From: Trebouxia sp. TZW2008
Taxonomy: Eukaryota > Chlorophyta > Trebouxiophyceae > Trebouxiales > Trebouxiaceae
Assembly: GCA_002118135.1 (NCBI GenBank)
Contig: BDIU01000113.1
Location: forward strand, 1 to 64,000
DNA: 64,000 nt
Direction: 5' to 3'
This document shows positions 47,101-57,016 of the stretch, one piece after another. Numbering within the stretch: the first letter of the stretch is position 1; every line of letters begins with the position of its first letter. Position numbers and translations under genes: made by a program. Under the pieces are notes generated by a model that made no database searches, had not been told where the DNA came from, and saw nothing but the letters and a program-made list of their open reading frames with translations.

Positions 47101-47175
47101 CAAGGCCTTGACTCTATGGCCTCAAGCCATGGCGGTCAAGATATGCACCAACACCTAGCAAGTGTCCCTGAGTGA
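32153..47175 (+). CDS. CDPK-like Ser/Thr kinase with degenerate EF-hands and long insert (18 exons, 1137 aa)
   Basis: Exons: 32153-32560, 32674-32806, 33026-33098, 33390-33536, 34472-34567, 35545-35662, 36959-37092, 37307-37465, 38630-38742, 39565-39719, 41527-41731, 42194-42849, 43520-43669, 44116-44272, 44677-44851, 45552-45734, 46435-46598, 46988-47175. Kinase domain about residues 24-300: LGRGGFGSV, lysine in FACKS (59), ILHRDIKPGN, DFGLA, FMAPE, DVWAVGVM; all catalytic residues are present. A CDPK-like junction helix follows (RYAQTSVLKRTIFELIAEEI). A 500-residue low-complexity region (Gln/Ala-rich; three MLR.QL boxes) separates it from two C-terminal EF-hand pairs. The EF loops are poor calcium binders (YDAQGSCSIVPL; DSAEKGHISSSQ with Gln instead of Glu at position 12), as in CDPK-related kinases. 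There is no N-terminal Met-Gly for myristoylation. Nearly every intron carries exon-edge repeats. Confidence 0.9.
32885..33025 (+). repeat. Three 54-bp units beside kinase exon 3 acceptor
   Basis: AATGCACTGTCCTGACTTAT plus GCTGCATGGTGTGTT occurs three times, the last ending in the used acceptor TTTTTGCAG (33025). The repeated part is intron and acceptor tract rather than exon. Confidence 0.8.
33537..34130 (+). repeat. Four downstream copies of the 3' edge of kinase exon 4
   Basis: The end of exon 4 (reading SGQMPFDDKRKPNSPALSVI) and its donor CATCTG|GTGAG recur with the donor-preceding CATCTG at about 33679, 33825 and 33970, plus a worn copy near 34110; spacing is 142-148 bp. Each unit also carries about 70 bp of the following intron. 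Confidence 0.9.
35040..35544 (+). repeat. Four upstream copies of the 5' edge of kinase exon 6, 124-bp period
   Basis: Acceptor sites end at 35047, 35172, 35296 and 35420, with the used one at 35544: spacings 125, 124, 124, 124. Each copy resembles PKARPSAK..LQDVWLQGNS, but has changed or lost codons after the acceptor; each then runs into the same intron sequence with TGTTGTTGATGTATAC. Confidence 0.92.
36030..36485. repeat. Imperfect inverted repeat (foldback) in kinase intron 6
   Basis: The left arm at 36030-36130 contains CAAGCTAAACAAGCTGTGAC (from 36097). The right arm holds its exact reverse complement at 36357-36377, and further matches (CATTCAGCTAGGCA against TGCCTAGCTGAATG; AGCTGCTTCC against GGAAGCAGCT). 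Partial second arms lie at 36225-36290 and 36440-36480, and the centre near 36290-36335 is itself palindromic (AACTTGAAAGC ... GCTTTCAAAGTT). Confidence 0.8.
37466..38590 (+). repeat. Eight downstream copies of the 3' edge of kinase exon 8
   Basis: The exon end (reading IPRKLGNSAHGGLEYH) and its donor recur at donor-like positions near 37600, 37719, 37995, 38106, 38212, 38331, 38449 and 38580, spaced about 105-140 bp apart from one wider gap. Copies shorten and decay with distance; the CAAGCTGGGCGCCTCTGCTC and GGCGGCCT blocks persist. Confidence 0.85.
39180..39564 (+). repeat. Three upstream copies of the 5' edge of kinase exon 10
   Basis: CCAGG.TCTGTGCATGGCGGG followed by CATCATTACCTAAACGC recurs near 39185, 39275 and 39425, ahead of the used acceptor at 39564. 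Confidence 0.8.
39720..40310 (+). repeat. Four downstream copies of the 3' edge of kinase exon 10
   Basis: The block reading ALDTSAHAGSLYNDYMRS with donor GACCAG|GTG recurs, with exon-end analogues near 39855, 39991, 40169 and 40299. The spacings are about 136, 136, 178 and 130 bp. Exon 10 thus has arrays on both sides. Confidence 0.85.
40451..41526 (+). repeat. Six upstream copies of kinase exon 11 (5' two-thirds), period about 178 bp
   Basis: Acceptors end at 40455, 40632, 40812, 40992, 41173 and 41348, with the used one at 41526; spacings 177, 180, 180, 181, 175 and 178. Each copy holds about 110 bp of exon (SPAATAQQSAFFRPSTVD.ASSV) plus about 65 bp of intron. Most have a stop at the point where the real exon continues (CAGCAGGCGCTG). 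The 41348 copy is the closest to the real exon. Confidence 0.95.
42521..42800 (+). repeat. CAG/GCA-rich coding repeat in kinase exon 12
   Basis: In-frame repeats of CAG, CAGGCA and CAGCAGGCTCAG encode a Gln/Ala-rich tract (AQQAQQAQQ, with His and Met interruptions) of about 90 residues. Confidence 0.9.
43140..43519 (+). repeat. Two upstream copies of kinase exon 13 (5' part)
   Basis: A copy with acceptor ending at 43332 and an older one near 43142, each about 187 bp apart, match TPEEQGRTPDPSVHRG but diverge before the VSFQDMLRQQL end of the exon. Confidence 0.85.
44540..45000 (+). repeat. Copies of kinase exon 15 edges on both sides
   Basis: 44545-44635 repeats the exon start (GCATCATTGAAGACCTGCAA against GCATCAGGGAGGACTTGCAA). 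44915-44985 repeats the exon end (CATAGTGCCCCCGGAGGACC ... TTCTCTAG|GTGGAT). Confidence 0.85.
45190..45551 (+). repeat. Two upstream copies of the 5' edge of kinase exon 16
   Basis: Acceptors end at 45200 and 45375, with the used one at 45551 (175 and 176 bp). Copies start GGAGAAAGAAGGCATCAGTT and GGAGACAGAAGGCAACAGTC, against GGAGAAAGAAGGCATTAGTC in the exon. Confidence 0.9.
45735..46250 (+). repeat. Three downstream copies of the 3' edge of kinase exon 16
   Basis: The block GTGGCCAAGCCTGCCTTCCT ... GACTTCCAGCAAAA.TTCAAG recurs near 45820-45880, 45985-46080 and 46165-46250, about 180 bp apart, with donor-like ends. Frames are broken except for short stretches. Confidence 0.85.
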
Positions 47176-48328
47176 AAGAGTCCTTGTCCATCTGATGATT
47201 GCAAGCATCAGCTAGATCAGGAGATCGCTAGTCAATGGCTTCATACCGTTTGTTGTAGAGAGACATGAAGTCTGTCTCTTGATGCCTGATGCACAGCAAC
47301 TGAAAGCACTGCAGCATATGTTGAGCTGGGCTAAGTATGTGCGGCTTTCATTGACTGTTCAGCTCATGACACTTGCTCCACTCATGCAGCATGATGTTGC
47401 GCAGCATAATGTTTTGAAATTCACGCTTGTGTCGAAGACATGCTGCTTCTATTGGCCCAGCATATGCGTGCAGATTATCCAGGCGTTTCATCAGACTGCA
47501 GCCAGGTCATTGATTATCTTAACAGCCCAATGTGAACAAGCTGTTCCATTTGGTCATACCGCTGCACCAACTACAGGACGCCCTTTGAATTGTGCTTGTG
47601 TACATGCTGTGAATTCGCATCACATGCAGATGTATGGCATGCAGCACTCGATACGCTTTGCCAGCAGCAATGGACACAGGCGTAGCAAGAAAGTCAACTA
47701 CAGCTGCTCAACAGCCTGCAGGACATTTTCGTAAACACATTTGACCCTGTGCGCAGTGCTGTGCGCCTTGTTTGATCGCACAAGCACTTGTGCAGAGCAA
47801 GAACAGCTCTTGCCTCCACAGACCACACTAGTACTAGAGCCACACCACATGTGATTTTACAGCGCATTCCACAAGCTTATTGACAGAGCCAACAACAGAT
47901 GCAGTGCTCACAGCAACTGCATGTTCAGCATACATTGCACACAACGTGCTTTGACTAAGGACAAATTCACGTCATCAAAATCACAGCAAGGGGTTTCATT
48001 TATTGATTTGAAGCAGTCTGCCTATGCTAACACTGTGTAGGCTAAGAAAACCTAAGCAGAAAGAGCATGACACTCCTTGATTTATTGATTATGAAGCAGC
48101 ATCATGCGTTTTGGTCAGCTCATTGGCTGATTGGGTTCATTCTTGTCTGTAGACTGTACAAGATACACCACTGCAACAAGGCAAAATCAAACACACACAC
48201 GCATCACGTCGCACTTGTACACCCCAGCTAGCTGCAAAATGGCACTGCTTTATTCTCCACGTGCACCAAGAAATGCCAGAAACTTCTTGTTTATTGCCTT
48301 AATTGTGTTTCTCAGCTTGCTGCTGATA
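47176..48328. other. Convergent intergenic region (kinase / SpoVS-like gene 3' ends)
   Basis: 1.15 kb between two stop codons. It holds only 3' flanks as far as I can see. A minus-strand TGTAA near 47857 could end the SpoVS-like transcript. The plus-strand open frame at 47279-47734 shows no known family. Confidence 0.4.
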
Positions 48329-50165
48329 TCACATCATTGCTGTCTCCACAACAATGTCAAAGCGCAGACCACTCATTTTATTGCCACCCTTCTCAAGATG
48401 CACAAACTCAGGCATTGCTTTGATGTCCAGGCCATCATCCTGCACATCACATTCACTTGTGTCATGGTTTGACTTGAGCGCTGCATGCACAATTGCATCA
48501 ATCATGCAGAGGGATGTGAGACAGGCCTGCATGTGGGCTGGCACAATAAGCAGAATCTACTTGTGATGCCTTGATGCATCACCTCCAGGTAAAGCCTTGC
48601 AAAGCAGATAGCCCTCATTGCATTTCCTACAGCGTCCACACCAATGGCTGTCAAACACACATCAACCCTCTCTCGCACACGTGCTGCCAGCGCCCCAGCC
48701 ACAACTGTGGGCTCAGTTATGCTTTTCACCGGCATCTCCAGTCTCTGCAGCGACAGAAATGTTGGGTGCAAGCAGCACATCTTGACATTGTGCATGTGTG
48801 TGTAAGGTTGCAATGTGCAGCAGTCGAAGAAGTATGCAGACTTGGCAAGGTGAAATTGCATGATGTGCGCATAGGACACCCCAAAGTTTGCATGCTGACC
48901 TGCTGAGGTGGCCTGTAAGACTCAGGCTTGCGCTTAGCCAGATACAATGCTAGAGAAGGCTTGGAAGCTGCAGGATCTCCCCTGCCACAACACCCAGAGA
49001 AATTGTTGGTGATGGAAGAAAGTTTGCAGGCATAGATGTTGCTATGTTTGGCAGAGCCTGGCTACAGAATTGCTATAAAAAAGGAAGCAAAGAGGGGGTG
49101 GGGGGCACTTGGTGAGCTATCTAGGTGTCAGCTTCTCAGATGTGCCTGTAGGCGAATCAAACCATTGTGGTCAAGCACTTTGTAGTCAACCGTGCCAGAT
49201 GATACATGATTGCTAGTGGCGACAAGACAAACTCTCAGTGTGTTGCTGAGGATTTTGGGGACCATGCTTGTCAGGTTTTTTGCAGAGATAGGCAACAAAA
49301 ATGCTTGGCATACCTTGTTGGCTGGCTGTTCTCACGGAAAGCTGGCTGACAAGAGAGGTCAAATGCCTCATCCCTGTGGGTCTGAGGCTGCATGCAAAAC
49401 TTCCTTGCAATGGCGACTGCCTGCATGCCATTGACAAATTTGAAGGTGATACCTTGGCAGGACAGTTTGCCTGACAATCCCCCTTGATAGCAGACAGTCA
49501 AGCACAGCAGCACACCTTGATTGCCTGATTCAAGCATCCCTGGCCAATGGCAAGAACTGTCGGCGGGCAGTCTGATCTGGCACAGTGTGCAATCTTTCCT
49601 GCCACAGTTTTTGGATCACTGTTGAGGGACACCTGCAAGCAACAAGAGCAGTCAGAGGCCTGTCCTACAATCGATGCCACAGAGTTGGCTGAGAAAGCAA
49701 AGCTTACCTTGATGAACTCTTGCGTGTCAAAGTCTCTTGGTCGCCTGCATGCCGAAATAACTCTGCCGAGCATGCAAGGGCGCTGACGAGGGCGTGCAGA
49801 GGGGACTTGACCGTGACCCGAGAGATCAGTCAACGCTATTTCAGAACAGCTTTGAGGCAAATTGCAAATGCAAAGGCACAGTGTGTATGCCCCCACTACG
49901 CTCAGAGCAGACGTAGCTTGCAAGGACAGGTATAAAGCAGTGACAAAGCCTGTGTGACGAGAGCTTGCTGACAGACCCGAACGTACCTGTCGTCACGGGA
50001 AGGAGGAGGTGCTCTTGGCTTGATCACGCCCCGGGGCATGTTGAAAAGGTGTGATCGACCGCGCCTGTCCGGTGGACCTCTCGATTCGTACTTTGGAGTT
50101 CGGGAGGTATTGACGATGGTGTCGAGAGACATGTTGAGTTGGCGCTGTAGGTCAACGCCGGGCAT
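48329..50165 (-). CDS. Protein with ALY-type UAP56-binding motif and two SpoVS-like (Alba-fold) domains, 328 aa
   Basis: Exons: 50165-49987, 49849-49708, 49632-49516, 49420-49314, 48981-48900, 48744-48583, 48526-48329. The N-terminus contains LNMSLDTIVNTSR, close to the UAP56-binding motif of ALY/THO4 export adaptors (S-L-D-D-I-I), followed by an Arg/Pro-rich stretch. Residues about 105-175 match the SpoVS fold: FIKVSLNSDPKTVAGKIA, VLAIGQGCLNQAIKAVAIAR and a Cys-x-Pro-Ala-Phe end. Residues about 210-325 hold a second copy: SITEPTVVAGALAARVRERV, LTAIGVDAVGNAMRAICFAR. SpoVS is a bacterial sporulation family related to Alba nucleic-acid binders. A role in nuclear RNA binding or export is inferred from the motif combination, not known. 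The acceptor of exon 2 (49849) is the least certain boundary. The ATG at 50165 is the first in frame. Confidence 0.8.
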
Positions 50166-50888
50166 GCTGATCCAGCAGCGCGCACAGAGCAGCGTTGCGG
50201 ACAGCAGCACCTGCTAGCGTGACCTGCCAAGACAATCTGTGACCCGGTCGCTGAGCGCTTTGGGCAATGCTTGAAACGCGCGCAGCAGGTGTAACGCGCG
50301 AAACTGGGAATTTGAAAGTCACAGTACTTTATGTATCTTTTGCCGAGGTCCTGGCGTTTTCGGCAACCATGCGTTGTAAAGGTGCTTCAAACTCAAAGCT
50401 TACCCTGATGCCCGGGGCAATGTCTGCAACATAGTGCCGACGAGTCCCAATAGGCTCAAGGTAGGCTCAAGATTGGGCTGCATAAAAGTGCAAATGTGCT
50501 GCACTGCTCAATGCACATGCATGCTCATGGGGCAGAGTGGTACAAGTCTGAATGCAAAGCTATGCTGTATGCCAATAGCATGACGTTTTGCACATACATG
50601 TGCCACTCATAAGTGTAGATCGCAGCTCTTTGATGGTCAGCACAAGTATGACCGTGCGCTTCTGTTATTACCCACCAATGTGTATTTTACAGAATTTCTG
50701 GAACACACTGCTGTTGTCCGTGATGTAAGCATTAAATAGCAGATTCACGTGCACTTGCATTGATCAGTCATGATCTTCTCGCAACCAAGCCCAAGCCAAA
50801 GTTGTGACTTGCCAAAAGCTCCCTCGACGTGAAACGCTCTGAGCAAAACAAGCTATACACTGCATCTAAGGTAAACACAGCATGATGT
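50166..50888. other. Intergenic region between the SpoVS-like gene and ELIP
   Basis: 723 bp on the 5' side of the SpoVS-like gene and the 3' side of ELIP. The first 180 bp are CG-rich and look like promoter/5' UTR. A minus-strand TGTAA near 50686-50690 is a possible ELIP poly(A) signal. No gene seen. Confidence 0.4.
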
Positions 50889-52009
50889 CTATGTCAGTGT
50901 GAAGTTGACGGGGTACAGGTAGTAGCCAAAGACAAATGGCAGCCAGAACAGACCCACAATGCCAATCATGGCAAGCCTGCCCAGCACAATCTCAGCATCT
51001 GCCTTGAATGGACCAAAATCTTTCCTTTCGTAGCCCCTACAACAGCATGGCCCAACATCAGTATGTATACAGAGGAGGAAGCCAACAGCAACTGCATCAA
51101 AATCAATCGCTAGTGCAGATCTGCCAGGCAGAGTCAATGTGGCGTACATATGCAGTCCAGCAGTCAAAACAGGTCACATATGCTTGGAAGGTTTAACAGA
51201 AGAGCAAAGATCAATGCTGCACTCAACCACTGGCTGCAAGCAGATCACAAGCACTGACACTGATTGCATGTCAGAATGATAATGGACTTCAGACCTGAGG
51301 ATGGGAACCAGAGTGCCAACTGCGATTAGGGCAAACACAGCAAAGACTGGCTGTGGCCAGCTGCCAATCTGCTGGTAGATGTTCTTGCCAGAAGCCTGGA
51401 ACCCAGCTACTGCCAGCACAAAGCCAATCATGGCAGCCCTGGACCACAGCAATCAGTTTGTGAGCTGAACACGCATGGCCGGTTGTGGTCTTGAGCCAGA
51501 TCGACGGAGGTTCACAATCAGGCAGGGACCGCTGTCGCGATGCAGCGGGATGGCAGGCAAAAGCTGTGGCATGCCTCTGGAATTGGCATCAAAAGAGCAC
51601 GAAGCATGCGAACCTGCTGTTGATAAGCTCAGGTGCAGCGCCCTGGAAACGCATGGCATCTGCGACTCCTACTTCAGTGCCCAGAATCTCTGTGTCCTTT
51701 GTAGCTTGGGGCGACGTGAGAACATCGTCATACTGGCTCTTTCTCTCTTCATAAGGCTCAACACCTTGACGGTTCCTGGCCTGCTGCTCAGTTTTCTGAA
51801 GGGCGAAATATCGAGCTCGGTGAACCGATCGCGAGCTGCGCTGCGAGCAAACGAAGGCGATAAGGTCAGCTGCTATCTACCTCGTAAGAGTCTCCGCCCT
51901 TAGCTGCAACAGTTGTCCTGGAAAAGCGAGGGCAAACCCTGGTCACCGGAATGCGCAGCGACCTGCTCGTGAAGGGTGCGGCTGACTGCAGCATCAAACT
52001 TGTCGCCAT
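50889..52009 (-). CDS. ELIP: Early light-induced protein (ELIP)-type chlorophyll-binding protein, 4 exons, 215 aa
   Basis: Exons: 52009-51881, 51840-51614, 51438-51295, 51036-50889. Residues 1-35 are a typical chloroplast transit peptide (MATSLMLQSAAPFTSRSLR..., Ser/Arg-rich, no acids, ending VAAKGGD). Three predicted thylakoid helices follow: helix 1 APELINSRAAMIGFVLAV, helix 2 PVFAVFALIAVGTLVPIL, helix 3 AEIVLGRLAMIGIVGLFW. Helices 1 and 3 carry the E-x-x-x-x-R chlorophyll-binding signature of the LHC superfamily, and the 1-2-3 layout and RFQGAAPELIN lead-in are ELIP-like. ELIPs bind pigments under light stress and protect the photosystems. Intron 1 is only 40 nt (GTAGAT...TCGCAG); reading through it meets a stop, so it must be removed. 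Light-regulated expression is expected from the family but not shown here. Confidence 0.9.
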
Positions 52010-53675
52010 GTTGAGTTACCGGCGATATGAACGTTGCTGTAATTGCTTGCGATGAACAGAGCTGTACAAGCTGCACTTCGTTCAAGATAAAGCTTGTAGT
52101 AAAAACGCAAATGAGGTCTCTCCGGATTGCGGTTGCTTTTGGCTTTTGAGCACGATGCGCGGAGAACCGTTCTTGATCGATCGTGAGGCCACAACAGCAT
52201 AGCAAACACGGGGTTACGGAGTGCGTTGGCAGCCACAAGATTAGATTGCGTTTGCAGTTGACAGAGAGATTGCTCTGAGGCAGGTGCTTGTGCCAGATGC
52301 TGCTCAAAGTGGACCAACAGTCCCTTGCTGGCCAGTCAAGCTGGACATGCATGCAACTCAGAACACCTTGTTGCGCACTGCGCAACTCAGCACAAGTGAT
52401 CAGCATGCGTAAAATGCCAAAGCGCTGAATTCGGAAGGTTTCCAGAGTCATTGCAACACTGAAAGGCAGTACATGCTCTAAGCATTCTACTTGAATCAAC
52501 CTGCGAAGCTGTGGGCGGCCTGACAGAGGTGACATTGTTCAACACCACTTAGTGACCAAAACCCTGTAGACATTTTGCTGAATGATGATGGACCAATGCT
52601 TGTGACGTGCTGGCATTATGATGATGCAACAGGCGTCATATAGCTGTCTAGCTTTGCCTATGGATACAAGCCAGCCCAGCTAATAACGAGGATCTGACTA
52701 AAATCGAAGCCAAAGAGGAAATGTTGATACAGCTATCACCCATTATAACTCCAGAACTCCTGGATCCAGGCTGCAGTGTCAACTGTTGAAAGCACAGTGT
52801 CAAATTTGCACTGAACACAACAGTGACATCTTTGTTTGGTTTATTGCAGCTTGCAAATCCAAATAGCCGTCTGACAGCTGGTCAGGAACGAAGACAATTT
52901 TCAAGCATCTGCGCTGTAGTTGTAATAGATGCCTGACTAGAGGATGTCAGTAGCTCAGCAGCGGCTGATTCCTTCTGCACGGAGTGACAGCTGCAGCAAA
53001 AGGAACCACTTTGATTTGCCCTCTGTTGTCCTCTGTGTAACTTACTTTTGAGCACTTCCCAAACAAGACAAAATGGCAGGCATGCCAGCTAGTGTTGTGC
53101 TCCCAAACTTCAAGTAAGCTGAGTTTGGGCCAGGCCAAGCAATTACTCAACCATGTTTGCGGTGAAGCTGTGAGCAGCAAGCTGACGCACTCGCTGGCGG
53201 TGAGAGGTGGTAACTTATCATTGTTGTGATTGCTTTGGCTCATGACCTGATGCGCAGCATCACAGTAGGCCAGAACACCATAGTACAGCTACAGCCAGCT
53301 TTAGCTTCACTGGCTGTCTTCGGTGAAGATGGGCTGCACTTGCTCTCAAGGCGTCCACTGCAGGAGCTTTGGCAACTGAATACCACTGACATGCGCTTCT
53401 GTGCTTCTGCAGCTGCTGTCTGCTGTGAATGCAGCAGGGTGCCTCTATCATGCTTTTGTAGCTGCTGACAGTGCACATGCGCAATTCCCTTGCCCAACTC
53501 CCAAGGGAAAGCATGTGGACAAGTAATGCCTGCAGGTCACTTTCCTGCTTGCTGGCTGCTGTACAGCTTGTTGCTGTGCAGGTGATTGCTGTGCAGGCAG
53601 CAATCTCAGGCTGCTTCTGCTCACAGATGGTCCAATCAGGACGCCTAGCAGCATAGACTTCTGTTTCTGCAAACC
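52010..53675. other. Intergenic region between ELIP and RRP40
   Basis: 1.67 kb. It contains the ELIP promoter (right of 52009) and the RRP40 3' flank. A minus-strand open frame at 52535-51900 overlaps the ELIP first exon in another frame and is not supported. No known family seen in any frame. Confidence 0.4.
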
Positions 53676-56403
53676 CTAGTCCTTTGCAACAGCAACCATC
53701 TTGCTGACAAGAATCTCAATCTGTGCATCGCTCATAAACTCTGCCTTCTGAATGGCATTGCAGGCGATCACTGTCTTTGACACGCTGGGTGAGTGCACCC
53801 AGATCTTGCCGTTCAGTCCAATGGCCACCTCAAACTGTTTCAGATGCTTTCCTAGCGCAGCCAAAACTGCGCAGGGTGGCCGGCTCAAGAGGCGTCTGGC
53901 ATAGTGAGTGTTTGAGGTGATCAGGTAACCTTCTTTGAGCTGTCCAAATCCAGAGGACTGCAACACCAGCATGGACGTTCATAAGCTTATGACGTGTAGA
54001 AGGACGTGCATGCATGCCATGCCACAAGCGGTGACCTGTCCAGTCAAACACCAGCAAGCCATCCATGTTGACAAGCAAGACTGACAATCAGTCATGAACA
54101 CAACTCACTCCTACACAGGATTACGTGCAGCAATGTTGACAACATAGGCAAGATGTGCAGAGCTATTACAGTGCGACAGTGGCATGCAATCACAGGACAG
54201 CATGGCTAGATTGCTGACCTTGCCGGTAGCGTCAGTACAGGCCAGTACTGGCTCCAAATCCCTGTCAGCAGCTGTCACCCGGGCATACACCAGGTCCCCC
54301 ACCTGCAGCCAATTGCATCCATTTTCACTCATTCAAAACGCATGTTAGGCAAGCTCAGCAGGCCCAGACTGGAGATATCAACTGTCTGAAAGCTATTTGG
54401 TCCTGCGCTGACCTAGACTGTTTCACCATTTACACCAGGTCCCTCACCTGCAGCCATGCAGCTGCTTGAGGGGCATCTCTGCGTACAGTGATGAGTTGCA
54501 CACAGACAGTTTGGAGCTGCAGCTTCTGTTACAGCTGGTGAGGGCGCACTCATGCCTTGGCATGTGCAGCAAATTATTGAATGTTTTGCATGAAGGGTAC
54601 GTCAGCAATAGTAAGAGGCATGTGGTTCCCAGGCTAAAGCTGTGCAGAATGCGCACTATTACAGTGTGCTGTGGAGCAGCTGCCTAAGTCAACAGACATT
54701 TCCATCGACACACGGTCTGACTTGAAGCAGTTCTTCCACAAATTTGTATGCAGCAATTGCAAGTGAGCAAAGATTTGCAAAGCAGAGAATCGAGTGAGGA
54801 GAGGTTATACACAAGTAATGTGCTGCCTCTGAATAATTTTGCTCAAAGCCAGCTTGTACCAGCTGAAATGGCTGAACACAATCCTTGAAAGCCGTTTGAG
54901 CTGGTACAGACTGGCTTTGAACAGAATTGTTGAGAGGCATTTCATTGCTTCTGTATGCACCTGGGTGGGTCAAAGAAGCTCGCAAGAAAGCACATCAGTG
55001 ATGATGATACCAGGAGGATGATGATGATTAGCAAGACTCACCTGGAGACTGGGTCTGTTGCGCCAAGTTAAACCTTCAAAGGAATGCAGTAGATGCAGAG
55101 CACATGCAGAGAACCGTAAATCTATACTCTGTGCGAGATTTTGGGCCAGCTAAGGTGTGAGTGGTGTTACAGATACTCTCATGCCCAGATAATCTTTGAG
55201 AGTCCAAGCTCACCTGAAGATTGAGTCTGTTGCGCCAAATTGCACCTTGAAACGCATGCAGTAGATGCCAAGCACATGTGGGTAACCGGAAAACCTTCAT
55301 TCTGTGCAAAATTATGGGGAATATGCACCAGCCAAGGTGTGAATGGTGTGGCAGACACTCTCATGCCCAAGTGATCGTTGAGTGTCAAAGCTCACCTGGA
55401 GATTTGGCCTGTTGCGCCATGTTGCACCCTCAAAAGCGTGCAGTAGATGCCAAGGCACATGTGGGTCACCGTAAAAGCTATGTTCAAGATTGCGGGGCAT
55501 ATGCATCAACCAAGGCGTGAGTGGTGTTACAGATACTCTCATGCCTAAGTGACCGTTGAGTGTCAAAGCTCACCTGGAGATTTGGCCTGTTGCGCCGTGT
55601 TGCACCCTCAAAAGCAAGGACTGGCAAGCTGGCTGGAAAAGGGGCTCCAATGTCCACCATGAAATTCTCACCATGCTTTTCTGTTGTGATGCCGATCACA
55701 GATTCATCCACAGCAGGTATGTACCTGCACACGGGTGCAAAACAAGACATGCAAAATTGGGTCTTGAGACTTTTGCTGTACAGTTGTACAGTACTTTTAA
55801 AATGTAATGAGACTCTATGCAACAACAATCTTATGCCATTGGCAATGTCCTTTCCATGGCTATAGCTGCCTTTCGGCTGCAATGGTACTTGTGAGTGAAG
55901 ACAATGTGATATGGAGACCATTTTTGCGGTGAACTATGCAGTTGTCGCAACGAGATATCGATGTATGGCTTGATCGACTATGCATGTGTTGGCAGAATGA
56001 AGAGGTTGAGTCACTTGGCAGATGTGCATAAACAGCTGTGTCACCTGCGCTGCCTCCCTTCAACCCAAAGTTTGCCTGCCTTGGTCTTGCGCAAGATCCC
56101 AGACTTGCTGGTGCTCACAGAATCTGACTGAGGATGCAAGCCGGGACCCACTCGCACCTGTCCTGATTCAGGAAGCTTAAACAACACCTGCCCTGGACAG
56201 ACAGTCTGCAGAACAAATACAGGGCTTCTACTCAACAGCCCCCCTGATGTGGCCATGTCTGCGACATAGCACAGACAAACACAGGGCAATAGTGTTGGCA
56301 AATCATGTGCCTATCGAAAGCCATTGTAAGATGTTCGCCTCCTCCATGAAAATGCAATAATAGGCTGTACCTGTCCTATTGGGGCTTCAGACAAGTGAGA
56401 CAT
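53676..56403 (-). CDS. RRP40: Exosome complex component RRP40 (EXOSC3), 5 exons, 236 aa
   Basis: Exons: 56403-56371, 56205-56045, 55724-55574, 54302-54219, 53957-53676. The first exon encodes only MSHLSEAPIGQ. N-terminal domain: TVCPGQVLFKLPE, VRVGPGL. S1 domain: RYIPAVDESVIGITTEKHGE, PVLAFEGATRRNRPNLQ, VGDLVYARV, ADRDLEPVLACTDATGK. KH domain: VAIGLNGKIWVHSP with the GxNG motif typical of RRP40. The 236 aa length matches yeast Rrp40 (240). RRP40 is one of the three S1/KH cap subunits of the RNA exosome, which degrades and processes RNA from the 3' end. Start chosen because the short first exon joins exon 2 in frame and yields a normal N-terminus. Intron 3 holds three copies of the edge of exon 3. 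Confidence 0.93.
55035..55573 (-). repeat. Three downstream copies of the 3' edge of RRP40 exon 3
   Basis: The exon end (FEGATRRNRPNLQ) with donor recurs: plus-strand CTCACCTG donors at 55573 (used), 55394, 55213 and 55040, spaced 179, 181 and 173 bp. Copies read AFEGATWRNRPNLQ and AFQGAIWRNRLNLQ. A small worn copy of the exon 4 start also lies near 54437-54465. Confidence 0.92.
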
Positions 56404-57016
56404 CCCAATTGCTGTAGCCTTGCACTGTAGATTGCGTAGCCCTGGTGCGACTAGCCCTTAGCTGTCGCCTTGTTGTTAAGCCTGTCAGTCTAGCTTTGCT
56501 GCCGAGAGCTGGCAAAGTTGTTCCCTTGGGGGGCAGGCCTACTCACTGAATTCCAGTCTCTCTGACCAGACTCGACTTAATCTCTAACCTCTGTGTGTAC
56601 GCGTCTGCTCTCGATGCTGCGTACACTTGTATTCGCCAGTGGCAGGAGAATTCAGATTTGGCAGGACTTGAGACTTTGCAGCGATGCCGATGGTCAACAC
56701 AAAACCCTACAGCATACACCGCAGCATGCATGCTGCGCTTTTACGATGGCGCAACGCAGCAGCTGGCAATCGCTTGTTATGTAGCACGCTTGCAGCGTGT
56801 TCGATCCCCCCTGTCACAACAGACTATCGCCTCGGATGCGCGTCTGCTCTTGAATTTTAAAGAACTGCGAAAGACAGCGACCCGAAGCAAGATCAGCCGT
56901 CTGAATTGGCCCAGCTAAAACTTGACTCTTGCTCAACGGACATGTCCCACTAGAGTAGCATGAAGAATTGCTCCTGAGGGTTTTGTTCACGTCAATAGTT
57001 CAACCGTCCGCGAGCA
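56404..57016. promoter_or_regulatory. Bidirectional promoter region, RRP40 / amine oxidase
   Basis: 613 bp between divergent start codons, with raised CG dinucleotide density from about 56580 to 57016. It must carry both promoters and 5' leaders. No core elements were assigned. Confidence 0.5.

Noticed and set aside
51900..52535. A 211-codon minus-strand open frame as a separate gene
   Set aside because: It overlaps ELIP exon 1 in another frame, resembles no family I know, and the overlapped exon has a clear transit peptide and splice logic.
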